Source: Elusimicrobiota bacterium (GTDB taxonomy: Bacteria; Elusimicrobiota; Elusimicrobia; 2-01-FULL-59-12; JACPXA01). From it: DNA of 5,136 nucleotides. The notes below the pieces were generated by a model, which searched no databases, had not been told where the DNA came from, and was given only the letters and a program-made list of their open reading frames with translations. Position numbers and translations under genes: made by a program. Shown here piece after piece: positions 1-4,231 of this stretch (position 1 is its first letter; each line of letters starts with the position of its first letter). The stretch lies in contig JACPXA010000244.1 of NCBI GenBank assembly GCA_016196785.1, positions 1-5,136 on the forward strand, in the 5' to 3' direction.

Positions 1-142
1 CCCGCCGAGATAGGTCGAGTAGACCAGCGCCGTGCCGTCCGGGTTCACCTTCGTCACAAAGGCGTCGGAGCTCCCACCCAGACTGGTCTGAAAGGCCCCG
101 GGGGTCGTGGGGAAGTTGGGCGAATAGGTCCATCCTGTCACG
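1..142. repeat. Perfect 142-bp direct repeat, copy 1
   Basis: This stretch is identical base for base to 592-733, at an offset of 591 bp, which is exactly three repeat units or 197 codons. It begins at the window edge, so the true identity may extend further left. It lies wholly inside the SBBP array and encodes the first 47 residues of unit 4. Confidence 0.95.
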
Positions 143-732
143 TAGGCGTTGCCGTCCGCGTCCACCGCGATGCCGGAGCCTCCGTCATAGGCACTGCCAC
201 CGAGGTACGTGGAATACACCAGTGCCGTGCCGTCCGGGTTCACCTTCGTCACAAAGGCGTTCACGACGCCGCCGATCGTGGTCTGGAAGGCCCCGGGGGT
301 CGTGGGGAAGTTGGGTGACCAGGTATCACCCGTGACGTAGGCGGTGCCGTCCGCGTCCACCGCGATACCGGAGCCGCCGTCAATGTCACGGCCACCGAGG
401 TACGTGGAATACACCAGTGCCGTGCCGTCCGGGTTCACCTTCGTCACAAAGGCGTCCCCGTAGAAGCCGCCGCCGATCGTGGTCTGGAAGGCCCCGGGGG
501 TCGTGGGGAAGTTGGGTGAGGCGGTCTGACCCGTCACGTAGGCGGTGCCGTCCGCGTCCACCGCGATGCCGCGGCCGACGTCCTCGCCACCCCCGCCGAG
601 ATAGGTCGAGTAGACCAGCGCCGTGCCGTCCGGGTTCACCTTCGTCACAAAGGCGTCGGAGCTCCCACCCAGACTGGTCTGAAAGGCCCCGGGGGTCGTG
701 GGGAAGTTGGGCGAATAGGTCCATCCTGTCAC
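1..732 (-). repeat. Coding tandem repeat array (SBBP units) in the left gene
   Basis: In reading direction the units are at 732-538 (65 codons), 537-337 (67), 336-142 (65) and 141-1 (partial). They are almost identical at DNA level: the stretch coding for VTKVNPDGTAL recurs with the same bases in all four units. Two sequence types alternate. Units 1 and 4 share one set of synonymous codons and QTSLGGSSDAF, while units 2 and 3 share another set and QTTIGG. This pattern suggests recent in-frame expansion or gene conversion. The variable parts are the residues after TG, after GG before DAF, and after YLGG, which are probably loops. Confidence 0.9.
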
Positions 733-1533
733 GGGTCTGGATACATCATAGGCGCCCACGGTAAAGCCGACCTGGTAGCTCCCTTTGTCTGCCTGCCCCG
801 TGGCGCGCGGCGGAGCGAGGAGCACATAGCCTCCAGAGACGGCTTGTCTGCGCCCATTGATCTCCTGGTACATGACCGGCGGGTGCCATCGGAGTGGTGC
901 CCCGCTGGGCAGGTGCACGACCAACTCGCCTTCACCATTGATGGCCACGGTGTCTGCACCCGCAAAGCCCAGCGTGATCGCGGAGGGATCGGCCCCTGCG
1001 GCGACCACACAGTCATATTCGAGGTGTCCTTGGGTCCCGTAGTAGACCACATCCACCCCCGGATAGACCTGCGCGTATGTGACTTGCTTGTAGGTCGGGA
1101 TGTGCGTGTGCCACCGCGTGGGATCATTGCCGATAAAGTAATTGGCCGTGCCGGGTAATGCGGCATGCCCCACCAGATGTGGGGCAGGATTCGCCCCCAC
1201 GAAGCTCATGCGCAGCACCCTCTTCTCAAAGGTCAGGACGGCCTCGGTCGGGGTCAGGAACAGGGTAGAGCCGGCGCCCCGGGCGAGAAACTGCACCTGG
1301 GGGGCGGTCTGCCCCTGGTTGGCTTCAAAGGTGAGCGGGAGGTTGCCGTAGGCGGCCCTGAGCCGGGCGCGCGTGGCCTGATCGGGGGCGGGCACCCTGG
1401 CCGACCCCGGGGCCGTGAGCCGGGGGGTGAACGAGGACCACCCCAGGCCCGAGACCTGGGTGCCGATGAGGAGCGTGCTGAGGAGCAAGCGGCTGAACTT
1501 CGGGGCACGGATTGGCCAACTTCTGGTAGACAT
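1..1533 (-). CDS. SBBP beta-propeller repeat protein, N-terminal part (runs off left edge)
   Basis: An open frame of 511 codons runs from an ATG at 1533-1531 to the window edge with no stop. The start has a textbook Shine-Dalgarno: AGGAGG at 1544-1539, five bases before the ATG. Residues 1-35 look like a signal peptide, with basic residues followed by LLLSTLLIG; the cleavage site is unclear. Residues about 60-267 match the globular domain that usually precedes SBBP repeats (DUF7948, named from memory), with LPLTFEANQGQT, a GTANYFIGND segment and a closing GAYDVSRP. From residue 268 come SBBP units of 65, 67 and 65 residues plus 47 residues of a fourth, carrying FPTTPGAFQT, DAFVTKVNPDGTALVYSTYLGG and GIAVDADGTAYVTG. 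These proteins are thought to form exported beta-propellers; substrate or partner is unknown. The usual LVIDPVL-YSTYLGG stretch after SRP is absent, so the first blade is truncated. The family call is firm, the function is not. Confidence 0.9.
   Translation of the reverse strand, partial: MSTRSWPIRAPKFSRLLLSTLLIGTQVSGLGWSSFTPRLTAPGSARVPAPDQATRARLRAAYGNLPLTFEANQGQTAPQVQFLARGAGSTLFLTPTEAVLTFEKRVLRMSFVGANPAPHLVGHAALPGTANYFIGNDPTRWHTHIPTYKQVTYAQVYPGVDVVYYGTQGHLEYDCVVAAGADPSAITLGFAGADTVAINGEGELVVHLPSGAPLRWHPPVMYQEINGRRQAVSGGYVLLAPPRATGQADKGSYQVGFTVGAYDVSRPVTGWTYSPNFPTTPGAFQTSLGGSSDAFVTKVNPDGTALVYSTYLGGGGEDVGRGIAVDADGTAYVTGQTASPNFPTTPGAFQTTIGGGFYGDAFVTKVNPDGTALVYSTYLGGRDIDGGSGIAVDADGTAYVTGDTWSPNFPTTPGAFQTTIGGVVNAFVTKVNPDGTALVYSTYLGGSAYDGGSGIAVDADGNAYVTGWTYSPNFPTTPGAFQTSLGGSSDAFVTKVNPDGTALVYSTYLGG
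592..733. repeat. Perfect 142-bp direct repeat, copy 2
   Basis: This copy matches 1-142 without a mismatch. Identity stops at 733/734, which is the exact boundary between the N-terminal domain (ending SRP) and the first repeat residues VTGWTYSPNF. Sharing that breakpoint with the domain junction suggests a recombination or assembly joint rather than slow divergence. Confidence 0.95.
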
Positions 1534-1618
1534 GATAACCTCCTCTGGGTCCCCGATTAGGGCCTTCGGGGACGACGGACCTCTAGCGATGGGGTCTGCC
1601 CCCATGGGCTTGACGGAC
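1534..1618 (-). promoter_or_regulatory. Structured 5' leader of the left SBBP gene, two hairpins ahead of the SD
   Basis: Two perfect hairpins precede the start codon. The proximal one pairs 1549-1556 (GTCCCCGA) with 1566-1573 (TCGGGGAC), leaving four bases between it and the AGGAGG. The distal one pairs 1589-1594 (ATGGGG) with 1600-1605 (CCCCAT) around a five-base loop. I do not recognise a known riboswitch class. The structure could modulate translation or protect the 5' end. The pairing is seen directly; any regulatory role is inference. Confidence 0.45.
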
Positions 1619-1630
1619 AGATTATACCGT
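1567..1630. repeat. Promoter/leader direct repeat, left copy
   Basis: Two blocks match the region 3212-3252 in the same orientation. The block at 1603-1630 agrees with 3225-3252 in 26 of 28 positions, and the block at 1567-1578 agrees with 3212-3223 in 12 of 12. In this copy the blocks are separated by 24 bases holding most of the ATGGGG/CCCCAT hairpin; in the right copy they are separated by one base. On the minus strand the shared part comprises the -10 box and the first transcribed bases, lying ahead of the SBBP gene here and ahead of the ATPase gene on the right. Confidence 0.75.
1621..1626 (-). promoter_or_regulatory. Candidate -10 box (TATAAT) for the left SBBP gene
   Basis: The minus strand reads a perfect TATAAT here, about 88 bases upstream of the ATG, predicting transcription from near 1614. 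No convincing -35 hexamer lies 16-18 bases upstream, so this is either an activator-dependent promoter or chance. It sits inside a segment shared with the ATPase promoter at 3225-3252, which raises its credibility. Confidence 0.4.
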
Positions 1631-1681
1631 TTCAGCATGCATGATCATGTATACGGGATGTATCTGAACTTCTACACGCGA

Positions 1682-1814
1682 ACTCTCTTGCTCGAACAGG
1701 CTTCTAGGAGTCTGAGCAATTAGTCTGTCATCCCCGCTTACGCCTGCCCTCGAATGTCCAAATCGAGGGACCTGCGGGAATGACGAGGAAGAGAGTATTT
1801 GCTCAGCCTCCTAG
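1682..1814. repeat. Nested palindromic element, MITE/REP-like
   Basis: Inverted arms of 16 bp at 1704-1719 and 1799-1814 match in 15 of 16 positions (CTAGGAG-CTGAGCAA). Inside them, 1727-1737 pairs with 1774-1784 (GTCATCCCCGC with GCGGGAATGAC, one mismatch), and 1747-1753 pairs perfectly with 1763-1769 (CCCTCGA/TCGAGGG) around nine bases. A further inverted pair, 1682-1694 with 1784-1796 (12 of 13), overlaps the outer arms in a way that cannot fold at the same time. A TA dinucleotide at each outer end could be an IS630/mariner-type target duplication, which is speculative. The element has no coding capacity. It lies between the ATPase stop and the left SBBP promoter, so it could also end transcription, although no T-run is present. 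Confidence 0.7.
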
Positions 1815-1869
1815 TATGTAGCAAAAACTGACTCGGTGCGTCAAGGAAACGTACACGTGTTATCAAAAC

Positions 1870-3135
1870 TTACAAGAGAAACCAAGGGAGCGCCGTAATC
1901 TTTGAATGTATTTGTAAAGGGCGCGGACAACGACAGATGATATATCCTTGCCTGACACGTTTGGTGTTCTCATTTAAGAAAGTCAGCACATGGCGGGCGT
2001 CCTGAAGTGAGGGATGCTCCGTCCACTTTACCTCAATAGGGAGTAGTTGATCTTTATATTCCACGATGAAATCCAGTTCGGCTCCGTCTTTGGTCCGTTG
2101 ATGAAACAGATTTCCTTCCCCGAGATACTGTAGACGTTTCCAAAGTTCGATCCCGACCCATTGTTCAAAGATTCCGCCCGGGCTGGCCATGATTACTTCG
2201 GGAGAAGGCAACAAACCCGCGGCGGCGTGGCGTACGCCTAGATCGAAAAATAGAAACTTGGACGTGGACAGCAGGTTCTTGCGAGGGCTTCTGGAGTATG
2301 CCGGGACTCTAAACCCGACGAACATATCCTCCAGAAGTTGATAGTGCGCCTTCACCGTGGGCTGTGAGATGCCCGACTCTTGCGAAATATTGGCGAAGTT
2401 TAAGAGTTGACCCGATTCAGCAGCCGCCAGTTTTAAGAAACGCACAAAGGCCCCCCAGTCTTTGACGAGAGCTTCCCTTCGAATTTCTTCTTCCAAATGT
2501 ACCAACGCGTGCGTTTTTAGGAGGTCCTCGCGGTCTTTTTCATCCGCCACCACGATTCCTGGGAGGTCTCCGAAAGCCAGACGTGTCACCAAGTCAGCGG
2601 CCGGGAACGGTTTTACGGGGCGGGATTCTTTTGGCCACGAGAACGGCAACATTGAAATGGTTTTGGATTCTTCGATGTCCATGGCGGGATGCTCCAGGAG
2701 CGTTAAAGGGTAGAGGTGGTGAATAAGACTGCGCCCGGGCAAGAGATTCGTCCCCGTCTGGCGAAGTTTACGCGCTGAGCTACCGCATAAAATGAATCGC
2801 CAGCGGGTTTTTTCTTCGTCGCAGAGATAGTGCACCGCATCAAAAATAGAAGGAACCGACTGCACCTCGTCCACAAAGACGTAGCGCCCTTTGGAATCAC
2901 GGGGCAGGCTGCGGCAGATCTTAATGAACTCGTCCGGGTCGGTCAGATGACGCGACCGCTCCCGGGGGTCGGCGAGGTTGATGGTTGTGGCATCTGGCGG
3001 CAGGAGTGATTTCAACAATGTGGATTTGCCCGTTTGACGAGCCCCAAAGAGCAGATGAACAAACGGGCGTTTCAGTTTTTCCCGCAGAGCCGTCGTACGC
3101 CAGCGGCTAAATAGAGTCTTATTATTATCGCTCAT
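1870..3135 (-). CDS. AAA ATPase of the AAA_14/DUF4143 family
   Basis: This 421-residue protein has the full domain order of the family. Walker A is GARQTGKST at residues 31-39, Walker B is YVFVDE at 85-90, and a sensor-like GSSARKL lies at 118-124 followed by LPGR at 132-135. A winged-helix-like segment around 243-280 includes SQESGISQPTVKAHYQLLED. The C-terminal DUF4143 part has FFDLGVRHAA near 296-305, IFEQWVGIELW at 322-332, and AELDF (352-356) with IEVKW (367-371), which resemble a PD-(D/E)XK nuclease-like core. Length is normal for the family and no key residue is missing. The biological role is poorly known. The start is the only ATG near the Walker A motif; no Shine-Dalgarno precedes it, only an AT-rich leader, so translation may be weak. 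It is divergent from the toxin-antitoxin operon and visibly less GC-rich than the SBBP genes, which suggests acquisition by transfer. Confidence 0.93.
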   Translation of the reverse strand: MSDNNKTLFSRWRTTALREKLKRPFVHLLFGARQTGKSTLLKSLLPPDATTINLADPRERSRHLTDPDEFIKICRSLPRDSKGRYVFVDEVQSVPSIFDAVHYLCDEEKTRWRFILCGSSARKLRQTGTNLLPGRSLIHHLYPLTLLEHPAMDIEESKTISMLPFSWPKESRPVKPFPAADLVTRLAFGDLPGIVVADEKDREDLLKTHALVHLEEEIRREALVKDWGAFVRFLKLAAAESGQLLNFANISQESGISQPTVKAHYQLLEDMFVGFRVPAYSRSPRKNLLSTSKFLFFDLGVRHAAAGLLPSPEVIMASPGGIFEQWVGIELWKRLQYLGEGNLFHQRTKDGAELDFIVEYKDQLLPIEVKWTEHPSLQDARHVLTFLNENTKRVRQGYIICRCPRPLQIHSKITALPWFLL

Positions 3136-3169
3136 ATATAAATTAAACTTTGTAATTATCGCTTAGTGG

Positions 3170-3202
3170 TTCGACAAGCTCACCATCCTGAGCGGAGTCG
3201 AA
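3170..3202. repeat. REP-like palindrome, copy 1 (in the ATPase leader)
   Basis: A two-part hairpin: TTCGAC at 3170-3175 pairs with GTCGAA at 3197-3202, and inside it GCTCA at 3178-3182 pairs with TGAGC at 3189-3193 around a six-base loop. Its reverse complement aligns with the element at 3684-3720, so the two are opposite-orientation copies of one family. The predicted ATPase transcript would contain this hairpin about 35 bases before its start codon. Confidence 0.8.
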
Positions 3203-3211
3203 GGACCTGCG

Positions 3212-3252
3212 CGGGGACGACGGGCATGGGCTTGACGGACGGATTGTACCGT
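3212..3252. repeat. Promoter/leader direct repeat, right copy
   Basis: This segment matches 1567-1630 in two blocks (12 of 12 and 26 of 28). It contains the -10 box and early transcribed region of the ATPase promoter. The homology stops just upstream of the -10 box: the consensus TTGACA found on this side has no counterpart at the left copy. Confidence 0.75.
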
Positions 3253-3272
3253 CCCACGGGTGCGGTTGTCAA
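3243..3272 (-). promoter_or_regulatory. Promoter of the ATPase gene
   Basis: The minus strand shows a perfect -35 TTGACA (3272-3267), an 18-base spacer, and the -10 TACAAT (3248-3243), five of six to consensus. Transcription would start near 3236 and give a leader of about 100 bases carrying the REP-like hairpin. A weaker alternative nearer the gene (TTGTCG, 17 bases, TACAAA at 3177-3149) uses the REP element as its -35. Confidence 0.65.
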
Positions 3273-3320
3273 CGGCTTGGAAAACTAAGAGACATGGTTA
3301 ACACTCTGCTATCCTATTGT

Positions 3321-3347
3321 GGGAAATTCCCTATTGACGAATTCCCC
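3321..3347. promoter_or_regulatory. Candidate operator at the toxin-antitoxin promoter
   Basis: GGGAAATTCCC at 3321-3331 is a perfect 11-bp palindrome around its central base. The half-site AATTCCC recurs at 3340-3346, 15 bp further on, so the pair straddles the -35 hexamer. Antitoxins of this sort commonly repress their own operon, and this is the natural site for it. The symmetry is observed; binding is inference. Confidence 0.45.
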
Positions 3348-3362
3348 TTTTTATGATATCCT
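3334..3362 (+). promoter_or_regulatory. Promoter of the toxin-antitoxin operon
   Basis: TTGACG at 3334-3339 is followed by a 17-base spacer and TATCCT at 3357-3362, with TG at 3354-3355 forming an extended -10. The predicted start near 3369 leaves only about 15 bases of leader, just enough for the Shine-Dalgarno. Confidence 0.6.
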
Positions 3363-3370
3363 TGAAGCAA

Positions 3371-3378
3371 GAGGTGAT
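3371..3378 (+). promoter_or_regulatory. Strong ribosome binding site of the antitoxin
   Basis: GAGGTGAT is an extended match to the 16S rRNA 3' end and ends five bases before the ATG at 3384. It contrasts with the toxin start, which has no such site, so the antitoxin should be made in excess. Confidence 0.75.
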
Positions 3379-3383
3379 CATCT

Positions 3384-3680
3384 ATGCACGCCCTAAAAAT
3401 CAAGGACCCTGAGGAAGTTGCCGAAGTTAAAGCGGACTCCAAAAACCGGATTTCGCTAGGCCGCAAAGTTAAACTGGTGGCACGGCACTACCGCGTTTTA
3501 CAAGAGCGTTCTTCTGGACGGATTATTTTAGAACCTTTAGCTGTTATTCCCATCTCTGAGCATTGGCTGGCTCATTCCCCAAAAGCAAAGGCTTCCGTTG
3601 AGCGAGGACTGGCCGACGCCAAGGCTGGGCGGCTTGTGGATGCGCCGGAAGATTTCTCGAAATACGTTGACCCGGAATGA
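3384..3680 (+). CDS. AbrB-like antitoxin of a type II toxin-antitoxin pair
   Basis: A 98-residue protein, complete with a strong ribosome binding site. Residues about 16-52 (KADSKNRISLGRKVKL, then RVLQERSSGRIILEP) resemble the AbrB/MazE-type DNA-binding swapped hairpin. The C-terminal half has IPISEHWL, then the helical ASVERGLADAKAG at 70-82 and an acidic tail, the usual form of a flexible segment that wraps the toxin. It is followed on the same strand by a RelE-like toxin 42 bp downstream, which supports the assignment. It should neutralise the toxin and repress the operon, with a candidate operator at 3321-3347. REP-like palindromes lie on both sides of the gene. The exact family name is uncertain; that it is the antitoxin is likely from motif and gene order. 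Confidence 0.8.
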   Translation: MHALKIKDPEEVAEVKADSKNRISLGRKVKLVARHYRVLQERSSGRIILEPLAVIPISEHWLAHSPKAKASVERGLADAKAGRLVDAPEDFSKYVDPE

Positions 3681-3683
3681 TCC

Positions 3684-3720
3684 TTCGACTAGGCTCAGGA
3701 TCATGGTGAGCCACGTCGAA
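3684..3720. repeat. REP-like palindrome, copy 2 (between antitoxin and toxin)
   Basis: TTCGAC at 3684-3689 pairs with GTCGAA at 3715-3720, and GGCTCA at 3692-3697 pairs with TGAGCC at 3707-3712 around a nine-base loop. It is the inverse-orientation sister of the element at 3170-3202 and starts three bases after the antitoxin stop codon. Its 3' stem ends two bases before the toxin ATG, so it occupies the place where the toxin's ribosome binding site should be. Confidence 0.85.
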
Positions 3721-3722
3721 GC

Positions 3723-4010
3723 ATGACCTTTCGCGTTCGCTTCACCTCGGAAGCCAAGGTGCAATATGACCAGCTTCCGGCGGCTAAACTCAAGAAGGTG
3801 AAGCGAGCCTTGGGATATCTCCAGACGAATCCACGCCATCCGTCGCTCAACACGCATCTTTACTCTGAGTATAAGAACCCGTTTCATCCGAAGGAGCCCG
3901 TCTTCGAGGCCTACGCTGAGAATGTAACCCCGGGTGCCTATCGGATCTTCTGGTGTTATGGCCCCGAGCGCTTCCAAGTGACTATCATCGCAATCACTCC
4001 ACACCCGTGA
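3723..4010 (+). CDS. RelE/ParE-superfamily toxin
   Basis: A 95-residue protein, full length for the family. It has the typical small-toxin order: MTFRVRFTSEAK strand, a lysine-rich helix at about 20-34 (AAKLKKVKRALGYLQ), NPRHPSLNTH at 36-45, VFEAYAEN at 60-67, GAYRIFW at 71-77 and a closing AITPHP at 90-95. RelE relatives cleave mRNA at the ribosome, while ParE relatives poison gyrase; the sequence alone does not decide between them. The ATG at 3723 is the only plausible start and fits the family N-terminus. No Shine-Dalgarno is present, because the preceding bases form the stem of a REP-like hairpin, so translation is probably weak or coupled to the antitoxin. No frameshift or loss is seen, so it appears intact. 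Confidence 0.85.
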   Translation: MTFRVRFTSEAKVQYDQLPAAKLKKVKRALGYLQTNPRHPSLNTHLYSEYKNPFHPKEPVFEAYAENVTPGAYRIFWCYGPERFQVTIIAITPHP

Positions 4011-4164
4011 AATGATTGGCTGCCAGCATGGCATCTTAGGTGGTGGGGTGGGGGACGCTGGTGTTGATCAACGCGGGGTTGGCCCAAGCGCAGAGTCGAA
4101 GCGGGTTGAACCGATAACCGCGCTTCCAGTCGCCGTTCGTTAAAGACAGTCTTGAGCGCAACGT
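4011..4164. other. Intergenic stretch without a recognised gene
   Basis: After the toxin stop there is a short hairpin, TGCCA-GCA-TGGCA at 4021-4033, without a T-run, then a G-rich tract at 4039-4054 (GGTGGTGGGGTGGGGG). The rest is unique sequence with no convincing coding content. A minus-strand open frame from 4195 has no Shine-Dalgarno and ends antisense to the toxin, so it is not called. It could be the remains of a lost gene or mobile element, but I cannot identify it. Confidence 0.5.
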
Positions 4165-4224
4165 CTGGGGTCAGGTCTTGCAATACGACAGTCAAAGATG
4201 TTGCGATGCAAGACCTGACCCCAG
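4165..4224. repeat. Perfect 18-bp inverted repeat around a 24-bp loop
   Basis: CTGGGGTCAGGTCTTGCA at 4165-4182 is exactly complementary to 4207-4224. It resembles the TGGGGTCAGGTCTTGCA-type palindromes I recall near IS200-like (RAYT) transposases in several phyla, but no transposase is present here. It starts eight bases past the stop codon of the right SBBP gene and could act as its transcript end, although no T-run follows. Confidence 0.85.
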
Positions 4225-4231
4225 GCCCTTG

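Noticed and set aside
1..733. CRISPR-like or non-coding tandem repeat array
   Set aside because: The repeats have a period of about 195-201 bp, keep one reading frame, and encode the SBBP motif throughout, so they are protein repeats.
417..764. Plus-strand open frame of 115 codons within the left SBBP array, with others at 386-724 (minus) and 4867-5061 (plus)
   Set aside because: These are other-frame readings of the GC-rich tandem repeats. They are arginine/proline-rich, have no ribosome binding site, and overlap the strongly supported SBBP frame.
1415..1723. Plus-strand open frame of 102 codons across the SBBP start region
   Set aside because: It is antisense to the SBBP N-terminus and its leader, crosses the promoter, and has no ribosome binding site or known motif.
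4021..4033. Rho-independent terminator after the toxin
   Set aside because: The stem is only five base pairs and no T-run follows.
3537..4034. Minus-strand open frame of 165 codons
   Set aside because: It is antisense to the antitoxin and toxin, whose motifs are clear on the plus strand, and it has no recognisable start signal.
4039..4054. G-quadruplex motif GGTGGTGGGGTGGGGG
   Set aside because: It allows only a two-layer quadruplex, and short G-rich runs are common in GC-rich DNA; no evidence for function.
3956..4195. Minus-strand open frame of 79 codons in the 4011-4231 gap
   Set aside because: It starts inside the inverted-repeat loop, lacks a Shine-Dalgarno, shows no domain I know, and ends antisense to the toxin.
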